Below, in pieces: positions 6,779-15,595 of a stretch of DNA of 53,365 nucleotides; the first letter of the stretch is position 1, and every line of letters starts with the position of its first letter. The notes under the pieces were generated by a model, which saw nothing but the letters and a program-made list of their open reading frames with translations, did not search any database and was not told the DNA's origin. Location: positions 1-53,365 of the forward strand of contig CAZNLR010000037.1 in NCBI GenBank assembly GCA_964574215.1. Direction: 5' to 3'. Made by a program: the position numbers and the translations under genes. The stretch comes from GCA-2725625 sp964574215. Lineage in GTDB: Bacteria; Pseudomonadota; Alphaproteobacteria; Rhodospirillales; UBA2165.

Positions 6779-8539
6779 TCAGTCAGGTTCTCGGAAGGAT
6801 TCTGACAAACCTTTCAGAATTGGGTGTAGGAGGTAGGTAATTAATCGGCGTTTTCCTACCTTCATATCAGCAGCAGCGGTCATCCCTGAGGTTAACAGGA
6901 AGTCTTCTGGCAGGCTTTTAAGCTCTGTAACAGATACTTTGACACGACCTCTATAAAATGCGCCCTTTTCTCCATCCAAACTCTCCTCATAGGTATCTTG
7001 TGAAAGATATGAGAGTTCTCCCTTTAAGTCGCCATATTGTTGAAAAGGCAGTGCATCTAGCTTTACAGATACGGGGGATCCTACTCTGACATCGCTTACG
7101 TCCTTTGGAGAGATATCAACCTCTAGTGTAAGTGGCTGGTTTACTCTGACCAGAGTGGCGATCACGTCACCTTCCCGCACAATGGAGCCTGATGTTACTT
7201 TTGGCAGATCAAGGACAATACCTTCAACGGATGCTCGAACTTCAACATTGCTCATATCGCGCCGAAGCTTTACGGCTTCTTGCGAGAGTTGCACGCGTTT
7301 TTCTTCTTCTTTCGATCGCTCTTCTCCAAGTTTAGTCGACCAGGATGCAGTGAACTCTTCTTTGTCGGCCTGAAGAATTGATAGGTCAGTCATTTTTGCT
7401 GCTAATGCGGCCTTTTTAAGAGCCAACAAATTTCTGGCATCATAATATGATCGTTCAGATGCGAGAGTGGCATCCTGAGCTTGTAGATAACTTAACAAGG
7501 ATCCATTTTTTCTGTCATATAATGTTTTTCTAGCGCCCTCAATCTGCCTCTTCAAATTTGTTTGTCTTTTCGTAATCCTTACGGATTCTGAAGCCGACTT
7601 AATTTCTTCCCGGGCAGCACTAATTTCTTTTTTCAGTTTGGAGATGCGCGAAGCAAACGAAGTAAGTTTAGATCGATATTGGTCTATTCGTTTTTTCAGA
7701 ATATCTTTAAGTAAATTTGAAAGGGATACCTTTGCTGGTGGGTTAACAGAGGTCTTAATGTAATCTTGTTCCAATTTAATACGGAGAAGACGGGCATTAA
7801 CTCCCGCCAGGGTCTCAGTGTTTTGTGCTAAATTAGTTTTGGCGTCTATCTCATCTAATATTGCAACGACCTGCCCCTTCTTTAATGTCTGACCCCTTTC
7901 AACAATTACCTTTTTAACGACGGCGTTAGAAGTGGCTTGAACATCTACATTTGGGACCTTGGTCGCGAATTTACCTCTGGATGAGACGGTCGTATCGATC
8001 TCAAAGACCGAAGCGAATGAAAATGCGACGATAAATAAAGCAAAAATAATGGATGCGGCGTATATCAGGAGTTTAGATGGCGGGGTATAGTAAATTGCAT
8101 CCGTGTCATCGACATCGTCAGGGCTTTGATCCTCAGGCACTTCAAAACTCTCTGAGCGATCGGTCGTCCCGCTAATGGTTTGGGTATGCAGATCAGCAAT
8201 CTCTGCATTTGCATGACGTACTTCCTGAGACAATTTTACCATAATATTGTGGGCAGCCTGAGGATTTTTTGCTACATAATCTAGAAAATTGGGTTTGTCG
8301 ACTTGTGTAACAACAACGTCTGTTTTGGCTCGTGCACCGGCACTACGCGGAGCGCCGTCAATGAGGGCCATTTCACCGAAAATTGTATTTTTTTCTTCTA
8401 GCTCAGCAAGTGAAGTTTCTCCATCAATTCCCAACTTTAAAATTTCGACTGTGCCAGACTGCAAAACATATGCGTAGCGAGCAGACTCACCCTCTCTAAA
8501 GATATAAGAACCCTTTGGAATATTTTGTTCGTTACTCAT
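6779..8539 (-). CDS. cNMP-binding domain fused to HlyD-type secretion adaptor
   Basis: A 586-residue two-part protein. Residues 8-110 are a cyclic-nucleotide-binding fold with a recognisable phosphate-binding cassette (FGEMALIDGAPRSAGAR, 54-70). An acidic linker leads to one transmembrane helix at about 155-178. The rest is a membrane fusion protein: barrel-sandwich strands around residue 200, a long Lys/Glu/Ala-rich coiled coil (about 265-430), a second half-barrel containing ASVEGIVLDLPKVTSGSIVREG, and the HlyD-like C-terminus KRRLITYLLHPILKGL. The cNMP domain would face the cytoplasm and the adaptor the periplasm. It lies 32 bases after the ABC gene on the same strand. A regulatory domain on the adaptor is unusual and suggests ligand-gated secretion. 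Confidence 0.85.
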   Translation of the reverse strand: MSNEQNIPKGSYIFREGESARYAYVLQSGTVEILKLGIDGETSLAELEEKNTIFGEMALIDGAPRSAGARAKTDVVVTQVDKPNFLDYVAKNPQAAHNIMVKLSQEVRHANAEIADLHTQTISGTTDRSESFEVPEDQSPDDVDDTDAIYYTPPSKLLIYAASIIFALFIVAFSFASVFEIDTTVSSRGKFATKVPNVDVQATSNAVVKKVIVERGQTLKKGQVVAILDEIDAKTNLAQNTETLAGVNARLLRIKLEQDYIKTSVNPPAKVSLSNLLKDILKKRIDQYRSKLTSFASRISKLKKEISAAREEIKSASESVRITKRQTNLKRQIEGARKTLYDRKNGSLLSYLQAQDATLASERSYYDARNLLALKKAALAAKMTDLSILQADKEEFTASWSTKLGEERSKEEEKRVQLSQEAVKLRRDMSNVEVRASVEGIVLDLPKVTSGSIVREGDVIATLVRVNQPLTLEVDISPKDVSDVRVGSPVSVKLDALPFQQYGDLKGELSYLSQDTYEESLDGEKGAFYRGRVKVSVTELKSLPEDFLLTSGMTAAADMKVGKRRLITYLLHPILKGLSESFREPD

Positions 8540-8571
8540 TTTTCATATACTTTGTGCATTAAAAAGAAGCT

Positions 8572-10722
8572 CTAGAAAGTAGAGAGTTCTTTCTCACTTT
8601 CATAAAGTTGCTTATACATTGGACTAGTATTGACAAGATCAGCATGAGTTCCCTGGGAGACAATTTGTCCCTTATCCATGACTATGATCCAGTCAAACCC
8701 AGGCACAAAGCGAAGATCATTCGAAACCATGACCAGGGTTTTTCCAACACATAGTCGATCCAGGTTTTTCATAAAGTGGATTTGAGAGAATTTATCCAAA
8801 TTATTAACGGTTTCATCAATTAAAATTAGGTTGGGAGCACTGGCCAGTCCTCTGGCCATCGCTACAATCAGCTTGTGAGATTGTGAAAGGCTACTTCCTG
8901 TGACGTCTAGGTGGGTGGCCAGTCCTTCCGGTAAACCTTTAGAGATTGTGTTAAGTCCTGATATGTCCAAGACCTCGTCAAACTCAGTCTCACTGATTTC
9001 AGGCCTTGCCCTTCTTATGTTTTCTTCAATTGTGCTGGAAAAAAAGGTAGGGGTATTATCCAGCAAACAAACTTGGTGGCGGTAAAAAGTGAGATCAAGA
9101 CTTGCAAGATTATTCCCGTCTATCTCAACAATTCCTTCATTGGGCTTTATCAGGCCTTGCAGGAGCCTAAGCAGTGTTGTCTTTCCTGCTCCAGAAGGAC
9201 CGACAATTCCAATCTTTTGCCGTCCCGGTATATCACCGTTCACCTTCTCCAGAGCCAGCTTTTCTCCAAATTTGACAGATAGATCCTTAATGTGGAAGTC
9301 GCCGTTGATCACTTTTTGGGGGCCAAGGCCCGCGCGTTCTGGAGTTGCATTCCAAATTGAGCCCAACCGTTCCATGGCTCCAGATATAGATTTCAAATCA
9401 GCAAAAAAGGTGATCAATCCTTTGACTGGGGCCACAACCTTCGCCCCAAGCATATTGCAGGAAATAATAGCTCCTGCGGAGATCGCTCCTGCAAAAACTA
9501 AATTGATGCCGGTAAATATGATGGCCACAGTCATCAAATTCATTAAAGTCGAATTGACGTTTATCGCGATTGTTGAGATTCGCGTAGCCGTTCCACTTGA
9601 GCGAATGAATTTTGCTGTTGCATCGCGCCATTGGCGTCTCTGCACAGGCTCCTGAGATAAAGTTTTTACTGTATCTATTCCGCTAATGGTTTCTCGTAAA
9701 GTGGCATTACGAGCATTATTTGAGACAGATGTCGCGCCTCCTACTGCCTGGCCTTGTTTCTTTGAGAACAGATCAACCAAGCCTTGTAAAATCGAAAAAC
9801 CAATGACGACAAGGGCCAAAATTGGACTGTATCCCATTAAAACCGGCAAGAAGACTAGGATGCCTGTTGCGTCAAAAATATTTGTCAAAACTTGCCTGGA
9901 TAAAAATGCCTTAATTGTATTGATAGACTGGACTTTGGCTTCCATTTCACTCGGAGGTGTTACCTGGAATACCTGGGCGGGTAAATGCAATATTTTATCA
10001 AAGGCATCACCAGCCAAACGCGCCTCAATGACCGAGGTTACATGATTAACCACATAGTCTCGAACGAAACCTAAAACCCCCAGGAACAGTAAGGCAATCG
10101 TTACGGCTGCAGTGAGCACATACAGGGTACCGACGGCTTCATATCCCAAAACTTTATCAAGGGCAATTTGAATAAAGATGATCGGGGCAATGCCCAGGGC
10201 ATGGACCAGCAAAGAAATTATGAATGTGAAAAATAGAGCACCCTTGAAGCGACTGAGTTCCGGATAAAACCAGCTCCAATCAAATTCTCTGTCGAGTGAT
10301 GCCGTTTCACTTTTAGGGGAAACGATTATAATTTTTTTCGCCCAGTTTTCCGAGAATTCTGAAATTTCAGTGCGTTTAACTTCAGCTGTGGGGTCAACAG
10401 GGTCAATGCTGAGGACATTTGTAGTTTCGCCATCATTGCTGGCTTGGGCACCGATGAGTATCAGTGATTGCCCCGTTTTCATTATCCCAACGCATGGGTA
10501 AAGATAGCGTTTGTCGATTAGGTCAGATTGTCTGATTTTTCTGGGTTTTGTTAAAATTCCTTGCCGCGAAAAAAAATCGGTAAAATCCTTTGGGGTAGAC
10601 ATCTCCCCCTGTTTAAGAGTGTTTTCAACGAAGTCTGCATTGATGCGAATACCGAATTGTCTCGCAATAAATGTTACTGCAAGGCATGAACTTCTGATTG
10701 TGCGTGAGGCATCTAACGCCAT
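8572..10722 (-). CDS. type I secretion-like ABC transporter with C39-like N-domain and degenerate ATPase motifs
   Basis: A 716-residue protein laid out like HlyB/LapB exporters: an N-terminal C39-like domain (1-130), a transmembrane domain (about 155-440) and a nucleotide-binding domain (about 480-705). The N-domain lacks the peptidase DCG motif (SRTIRSSC instead), so it should bind rather than cleave substrate. Walker A (GPSGAGKTTLL) and Walker B with its Glu (LILIDE) are intact. The Q-loop Gln is lost (VCLLDNTPTFF), the signature LSGGQ reads LSQSH, and the H-loop His is Asn (VMVSNDL). If it forms a homodimer, ATP hydrolysis may be slow or absent. It is followed by the cNMP/HlyD adaptor and preceded, across a terminator, by the Met-rich protein gene. 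Confidence 0.85.
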   Translation of the reverse strand: MALDASRTIRSSCLAVTFIARQFGIRINADFVENTLKQGEMSTPKDFTDFFSRQGILTKPRKIRQSDLIDKRYLYPCVGIMKTGQSLILIGAQASNDGETTNVLSIDPVDPTAEVKRTEISEFSENWAKKIIIVSPKSETASLDREFDWSWFYPELSRFKGALFFTFIISLLVHALGIAPIIFIQIALDKVLGYEAVGTLYVLTAAVTIALLFLGVLGFVRDYVVNHVTSVIEARLAGDAFDKILHLPAQVFQVTPPSEMEAKVQSINTIKAFLSRQVLTNIFDATGILVFLPVLMGYSPILALVVIGFSILQGLVDLFSKKQGQAVGGATSVSNNARNATLRETISGIDTVKTLSQEPVQRRQWRDATAKFIRSSGTATRISTIAINVNSTLMNLMTVAIIFTGINLVFAGAISAGAIISCNMLGAKVVAPVKGLITFFADLKSISGAMERLGSIWNATPERAGLGPQKVINGDFHIKDLSVKFGEKLALEKVNGDIPGRQKIGIVGPSGAGKTTLLRLLQGLIKPNEGIVEIDGNNLASLDLTFYRHQVCLLDNTPTFFSSTIEENIRRARPEISETEFDEVLDISGLNTISKGLPEGLATHLDVTGSSLSQSHKLIVAMARGLASAPNLILIDETVNNLDKFSQIHFMKNLDRLCVGKTLVMVSNDLRFVPGFDWIIVMDKGQIVSQGTHADLVNTSPMYKQLYESEKELSTF

Positions 10723-10824
10723 AATCCACTAACTCCGATAGGCGAAAAGTGTTAGATACAACTAAAACGCCAATCTTTCGAGAAAATAAGACCTCCTTTT
10801 ACCAGTAGTATCATTAAAAAGAAA

Positions 10825-10854
10825 GCCCGCCACCTCGTGATCGAGGTGGCGGGC
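10825..10854 (-). terminator. rho-independent terminator of the Met-rich protein gene
   Basis: A perfect 13-bp GC-rich stem (arm GCCCGCCACCTCG) with a 4-base loop is followed on the minus strand by CTTTCTTTTT. It starts 23 bases past the stop of the gene at 10878. It separates that gene from the ABC/adaptor genes, so expression of the latter may need read-through or its own promoter. Confidence 0.9.
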
Positions 10855-10877
10855 GATTCCCTTAGTAATAAAGGCTA

Positions 10878-11876
10878 TTAACCCATACCAGCGGATGGAT
10901 CTGGCTGGCCTTGGTCATCATCAGCCATTGCTGCACCTGCTGCGTCATCAGCCGGAGCCGCGCCAGCGTCTGCGTCTGCAGGCGCCGGTGCTCCACCTTG
11001 ATCCATAGCGCCATCCATTGCTGCACCAATAGCTGCATCTGCAGCATCCATTGGGGCGGGAGCAGGATCGCCTGCCGGAGGTCCACCAAGGGCATCACCC
11101 AAGGCACCCATGCCACCAGCATCGTCAGCAGGAGCCATATCACCCGGAGGTGGTGCAGCCATATCACCTGGAGGTGGTGCAGCCATATCACCTGGAGGAG
11201 CCATAGCTACATCTACAGGAGGATCCATTGGAGGAGGCATGACCGCATCAGCAGGCATAGGAGCATGTTCATAACCACCTTCAGGAGGCATCATTGTGCC
11301 ACCCATATCGGCACACGCACCATCCATTGGCGGTGGCTGACAAGCGTCAGCAGGGCACGCCGCTGGATCGCCCGCAGGAACAATGCAATCCCCGTTCGCA
11401 TCGCAAGGCATAGGAAAGCCCGGCTCGCCCGGAGGAGGCATCATTTCGCCTGCCATATCATGAGGAGCACATCCGGCATCAGAAAAACCTTGCCCCATAT
11501 CCATGCAGGCATCCATTACAGGAGCTGGCATATCCATGCCTTCTGGTAACATCAGATCAACGGCATCTTGGATACATGCACCCATCTCAGGACCACCCAT
11601 ATCGGCAGGTCCCATGTGCATGCCGCCACCGACAGCGGCACCAAAAGCATCACCTGCGGCGTCAAACGCCTCTGGTGAGACACCCATATCTTGCATTATT
11701 GGACCCATCACGTCGCCCATAGCTTCAAATGCGGCACCCATATCGCCGCCGTCGGCCATGGCCCCTTGAAAGGCATCCATCCCGTCACCTACCGCAGCTG
11801 CGAAGGCTCCTGGGTCTGCGGAAACTGCGTCCATAATCTCTTGGGGCATTTCCGGCATAGGCATTGGAAACATCAT
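10878..11876 (-). CDS. Met/Ala/Pro/Gly/Asp-rich low-complexity protein without Lys or Arg
   Basis: A 332-residue protein with no lysine or arginine at all, about 44 methionines and many Asp/Glu, so strongly acidic. It begins MMFPMPMPEMPQEIMDAV. Residues up to about 100 could form amphipathic helices with DMG and EAM repeats. The middle carries eight Cys and one EF-hand-like CDANGDCIV. The C-terminal third has tandem PPGDMAA units and then an Ala/Asp-rich tail. No RTX nonapeptides, signal peptide or known domain are visible. Its start has GGAG ten bases upstream and a strong terminator follows. Being next to, and on the same strand as, the ABC/adaptor pair makes it a candidate exported substrate. 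Metal binding through Met, Cys and Asp is possible but inferred. Confidence 0.75.
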   Translation of the reverse strand: MMFPMPMPEMPQEIMDAVSADPGAFAAAVGDGMDAFQGAMADGGDMGAAFEAMGDVMGPIMQDMGVSPEAFDAAGDAFGAAVGGGMHMGPADMGGPEMGACIQDAVDLMLPEGMDMPAPVMDACMDMGQGFSDAGCAPHDMAGEMMPPPGEPGFPMPCDANGDCIVPAGDPAACPADACQPPPMDGACADMGGTMMPPEGGYEHAPMPADAVMPPPMDPPVDVAMAPPGDMAAPPPGDMAAPPPGDMAPADDAGGMGALGDALGGPPAGDPAPAPMDAADAAIGAAMDGAMDQGGAPAPADADAGAAPADDAAGAAMADDDQGQPDPSAGMG

Positions 11877-11995
11877 ATCTTACATTCTCCAACTAATAAT
11901 TATTTGTTACTAATGTAACAACCCGGGTAGGCACTCATAAAACACAGAGCTCCCATAAAGTTCTACTATACTCTTTAGATTGAGGTGGATTGTAA

Positions 11996-12009
11996 GTGAT
12001 GAGCATCAC
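11996..12009. promoter_or_regulatory. Crp/Fnr-like palindrome upstream of the Met-rich gene
   Basis: GTGATGAGCATCAC is a perfect inverted repeat (GTGAT/ATCAC, 4-base spacer), close to the half-sites bound by Crp/Fnr-family regulators. It lies about 120 bases upstream of the Met-rich gene start and just past the end of the PII-like gene. Binding is not shown. Confidence 0.35.
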
Positions 12010-12063
12010 ACGATCAAACACTTATGTGGTTTTTGATTCGTTAGATGAGTGGGAAATTACGCT

Positions 12064-12357
12064 TCAGTTTTTAAACTCACTTACAACCTTGGTATTAAGA
12101 GAGACAATTCCCTGATCTTTGTGGTGTAAATCGGCATATTCAAAAATTCGGTCAAAAATCTCCGACTTGTCATTTTCATCGACAATTACTGTTAGAACAG
12201 CAGCCTCGCCAAACTCTCCGAACTGTTTTTCATCAAATAGATCGTTGCTTCTTCCAGTTTCAATAAAGACAAATTGGACTTTGTCATCATCTTTAAGAGC
12301 GTCATAGACTTTTTGTCCTGCCCGCAGGGAGGTCATGGAGCCGATTTCAACTAACAT
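12064..12357 (-). CDS. PII-like signalling protein (short, 97 aa)
   Basis: A compact alpha/beta protein of 97 residues whose strand-helix pattern (LVEIGSMTSL, KVQFVFIETGRSNDLF, AAVLTVIVDENDKSEIFDRI) resembles the ferredoxin-like fold of PII-related proteins. It lacks the classical uridylylation loop sequence. It is the last gene of a three-gene minus-strand operon after a longer PII-like gene (16-base gap) and a DUF1538 membrane protein. PII-like proteins sense small molecules and bind neighbouring transporters, so control of the DUF1538 protein is likely. The ligand is unknown. Confidence 0.6.
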   Translation of the reverse strand: MLVEIGSMTSLRAGQKVYDALKDDDKVQFVFIETGRSNDLFDEKQFGEFGEAAVLTVIVDENDKSEIFDRIFEYADLHHKDQGIVSLNTKVVSEFKN

Positions 12358-12373
12358 TATCTGTGCTCCCTAT

Positions 12374-12739
12374 TTACTGTGCAGCAGAGCTGACGATGTT
12401 TTCTGGGATATATGTAGCGACATGCTCAAGATCCGACATGTACATGATCCCTTTGCCCGGTGTGTCAAGGTCTCCAGCTAGATACATGGCCTCGAAAACA
12501 CGACTGGCCTGTTCTTCAGACGCGATAATGCGAACGACTTCTTTTTGTTCATCTATCGTTACGCCAATGAGGCCCATTCTATCTCGGACCCCTGTTCCAC
12601 GTGCATAACTCACAGTGGCACCTTGTGCTCCACAATTTTTCGCAGCTTCCAAAACTTCTTCGGCCAAGCCACTCTGTAAAACGCAGGTGATTAATTTGAC
12701 ATCAGTCAGGTAGACGATATGGCGATCACTCACTTTCAA
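12374..12739 (-). CDS. PII family (PII-like) regulatory protein
   Basis: A 121-residue protein of the PII superfamily: strand VKLITCVLQSGLAEEVLEAA, a T-loop-like region VSYARGTGVRDRMGLIG, strand VTIDEQKEVVRIIAS and a C-terminal helix/strand. The classical GlnB signatures are not conserved, including the T-loop Tyr and its surroundings, so it is probably not a general nitrogen-status protein. Its start overlaps the end of the DUF1538 gene by 14 bases, implying translational coupling. This fits the transporter-associated PII-like proteins that gate a membrane partner. Confidence 0.75.
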   Translation of the reverse strand: MKVSDRHIVYLTDVKLITCVLQSGLAEEVLEAAKNCGAQGATVSYARGTGVRDRMGLIGVTIDEQKEVVRIIASEEQASRVFEAMYLAGDLDTPGKGIMYMSDLEHVATYIPENIVSSAAQ

Positions 12740-14474
12740 GCTCCTCTATACTGGTAGCGGCTTTTTTTGGCGCTCGGCTTTGCATGATCTGAATAACAAT
12801 TCCCATGCTAAGAACCGCAATGATTGGACATATGCTGGCGAGAGATAAAATGCCAAAGCCTTCAACGGCAGAAACGGCGTTGCCAAGGCCAAGGCCCATT
12901 GCAAGCACCAGCGGCACAGTAACCGGGCCCGTCGTAACTCCGGCACTATCCCAGCCGACATTCACGAACTCTTCTGAAGAGAACACCGTAAGTATTACCC
13001 CGATGGCATATAGTGGTATCAATACGGTGGCAAGATCAAATCCGATGACCAGTTTTGCTATTCCCAGTGCGATACCAACAGAAACTCCACCAGCCACACT
13101 ATACATCAGCATCGATTTCTTAAATGCACCATTCGTCAATTTCTGAACAGTTAGCCCAAGCGCATTAAGTGCAGGCTCAGCTAAGGTCGCACCGAACCCC
13201 ATAAGAAAAGCAAATCCGATGACAATTACGAGTCCCACTACTTCGGAGAAAATCGGAGAAGCCGGGCTTATTGGTAATTCCATAAACGCAGCAGGAAGCA
13301 CGCTACCTGTTTGACTACCAATGGCGCCAAGACCGTATGTCAATCCTACGTTAAAGATACACATTCCAAGTATCGATAAAACCAGTCCATAGACCGTCAC
13401 CATGCGGTTGGGCAGACTGGATTTTAATACGATAAACAACACAAACATTAAGAATAAAACGAGAGGCAATATAGCTCTAACACCAAGAACGACCTCACTA
13501 ACCGGCGTTTGATCCCAAATTGTCGGTTCAGCTACGACAGCAGAGCTCTGAGCTTGTGCCGCGGCTATTATTTGTTCCGGTGTAATTTGGAATGAAACAA
13601 AAATCGCCAAGCTTAGCACGGCTAAAATTGGAAATAGTGAGGCCATCGTTACCACGCCAAATCCCGATAAAGAGCTGTTTCCTTTGCCGGCAGCATTCGC
13701 AATACCAATTCCAAGTGATAGAACCAAAGGCACTGTTACTGGCCCGGTGGTAACCGCCCCACAGTCCCAAGCAAGCCCTAGTATACTCCGGAGGTCTGGA
13801 TCCAACCAGCAATAGGCTGTTAAAATAACCACGGGAACCAGGGCACAATATATCATGGGTTTTAATGACCACCCTCGCACGAAGCGAATTGTGCCTAGAA
13901 TAGCAGCGATACCAACCCCGGCTCCCACGATAAGCACCAGCGGAAGGGTCCAATTATTCAATAATTCATATAAATATGCGGCCTTTGTTACATCAACAGA
14001 TGAACCAAAAGCTTGAAGAGCCCCAATTGCAGGTTCTGCAAAGGTAACACCAACCCCCAAAATTCCAATAATCAAGAGAACAACAAACATGCTTGCCTTT
14101 TTTGGCAGGTTATCGCCGATGATGGTGCCAAACGGCATGAGACCAACATTCAGGCCTTCCATAAATACAGCCAAACCTACAATTACTGCTACCAGCCCAA
14201 TAAAAAGGTTGAATGCATCCTGGATTGGGTAGTTCAGCACTAGTAGCTGGAATATCATCAAATAGGCAGCCAGCGGGACAACCGCTTTAACTTGCTCCAT
14301 AATCCGGGTGCTACAATAAGGCCCAAGAAGGGTTGCAGCCCTCGATGCTGTAACTTTGATCTTTTCCGGCCTCAATGACTTAGTGCCAGAAGGATCCGGT
14401 TTCGGGGTCAGTAAGTTATAGCTAAGTTCCGTGTGACGAATCTTATGCTGTGCGACGAATTCACCATACCGCAT
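12726..14474 (-). CDS. DUF1538 integral membrane protein (tandem repeat)
   Basis: A 582-residue polytopic protein with a soluble N-terminus of about 70 residues and then two homologous halves. Each half contains an AEPA motif (GVTFAEPAIGALQ; GATLAEPALNALG) and, about 120 residues later, TTGPVTVPLVL preceded by a WD pair (WDCGAVTTG; WDSAGVTTG). Such inverted or direct internal duplication with conserved helix-breaking motifs is typical of transporters. It begins an operon with two PII-like genes, the pattern expected for a channel or permease controlled by small-molecule-sensing PII proteins. The substrate is unknown. Confidence 0.8.
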   Translation of the reverse strand: MRYGEFVAQHKIRHTELSYNLLTPKPDPSGTKSLRPEKIKVTASRAATLLGPYCSTRIMEQVKAVVPLAAYLMIFQLLVLNYPIQDAFNLFIGLVAVIVGLAVFMEGLNVGLMPFGTIIGDNLPKKASMFVVLLIIGILGVGVTFAEPAIGALQAFGSSVDVTKAAYLYELLNNWTLPLVLIVGAGVGIAAILGTIRFVRGWSLKPMIYCALVPVVILTAYCWLDPDLRSILGLAWDCGAVTTGPVTVPLVLSLGIGIANAAGKGNSSLSGFGVVTMASLFPILAVLSLAIFVSFQITPEQIIAAAQAQSSAVVAEPTIWDQTPVSEVVLGVRAILPLVLFLMFVLFIVLKSSLPNRMVTVYGLVLSILGMCIFNVGLTYGLGAIGSQTGSVLPAAFMELPISPASPIFSEVVGLVIVIGFAFLMGFGATLAEPALNALGLTVQKLTNGAFKKSMLMYSVAGGVSVGIALGIAKLVIGFDLATVLIPLYAIGVILTVFSSEEFVNVGWDSAGVTTGPVTVPLVLAMGLGLGNAVSAVEGFGILSLASICPIIAVLSMGIVIQIMQSRAPKKAATSIEELESE

Positions 14475-14747
14475 TATGTATTCGCTCCATACCCATCTAA
14501 AGTCTCTAAGTTCAGACCTGCCAAATTTAAATACAAGATGGCTAAACTCTTTGCGAACTAACTTGTAAAGACATATACTCGGTTTGTATACATTATATTT
14601 ACAATAAATTCTTGGCCAAAATCCTAGTAATTTAGTCTATACTTAAAATTGTTTTTTGCCTTCATCGGCAGGCTCTAAACGTTCTGTTTCAGCGCCATCA
14701 AGACCCAGGTAGAATTTTATCTTCCGAAAATTAAGAGGTTATTTTGT

Positions 14748-14782
14748 TGGGCAAGCGCATAATCCTCTAAATAGCTTGCCCA
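14748..14782. other. intergenic gap 14475-14869 with one hairpin
   Basis: The 395 bases between the divergent DUF1538 and substrate-binding-protein genes are AT-rich. A 9-bp inverted repeat (TGGGCAAGC / GCTTGCCCA, 17-base loop) lies about 90 bases before the second gene and might act on its leader. I see no gene or other signal here. Confidence 0.3.
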
Positions 14783-14869
14783 CTAAGATTTATGAAATTT
14801 TTAAGTGCAATGGTCAGGTTCAGCAATTAACGTCAAATACGGTTTCATATTCTATAAATATCAAGGGGG

Positions 14870-15595
14870 ATGAATGATATGAAAAGATTATTTGGATGTG
14901 TGGTAACCCTAATGGGTGTTCTTGTTGCTGCGCCAGTTCTGGCAAAGGATATAAAGATTGGGGTGTTTCTAGGGTTTACGGGTCCTATCGAATCGATAGT
15001 CGCGGACATGGCACCTGGTGCCGAAATGGCAATTAAGGAGGTTTCGGATAGCGGCAAGCTTTTGGGAGGTTTGAAAGTTTTGCCAGTACGTGCCGACACC
15101 ACTTGCACTGATTCCGCAGTAGCAACTGCTGCAGCTGAGCGGTTAATCACCTCAGACAAGGTTAAGGCAATAGTAGGTGGAGATTGTTCGGGTGTGACCA
15201 CGGCCGCTCTGAAAAATGTTGCGGTACCTAATGGTATTGTAATGATTTCCCCGTCCGCGACTTCACCTGCATTGTCGACAATAGAGGACAAGGGGCTGTT
15301 CTTTCGAACTGCACCTTCTGACGCCCGTCAGGGAGAAATAGTTTCTGATATTCTTAAGGAGAAGAGTGTTAAATCTATCGCTATTACTTATACCAATAAT
15401 GATTACGGCAAAGGTCTGGCCGATAGTATTAACACTAACTTTAAAAAAGCTGGCGGCAAAGTAACTATTGTTAACCCACATGAAGACGGAAAGGGTGATT
15501 ATACGGCGGAGGTGGGTGCATTGGCGGCTGCAGGCGGCGAGGTTCTTGTTGTGGCGGGCTACCTTGATCAAGGCGGCAAAGGTAAGTGTACGTGA
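14870..15595 (+). pseudogene. branched-chain amino-acid-type ABC substrate-binding protein, truncated
   Basis: The first 235 residues match a LivK-type periplasmic binding protein: a signal peptide ending APVLAKD, then KIGVFLGFTGPIESIVADMA, the central hinge regions and ITYTNNDYGKGLADS. Family members are about 380-400 residues. Here similarity stops at VVAGYLDQGGKG and the frame closes four codons later. Directly afterwards, in a different frame, the middle of a LivG-type ATPase begins. A deletion therefore removed the second half of this gene and the first half of livG. The protein lacks its second lobe and should not bind ligand normally. Confidence 0.85.

Noticed and set aside
6779..10722. 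NHLM-type bacteriocin export system
   Set aside because: The cNMP domain recalls such systems, but here it is on the HlyD adaptor, the peptidase site is missing and there is no NHLP-type leader peptide gene.
10862..11549. Alternative long frames over the Met-rich gene on both strands
   Set aside because: They are shadows of the repetitive GC-rich codons. Only the 10878-11876 frame has a ribosome binding site and terminator in the right places.
10878..11876. RTX toxin or adhesin identity for the Met-rich protein
   Set aside because: No GGxGxDxxx nonapeptide repeats or large repeat domains are present.
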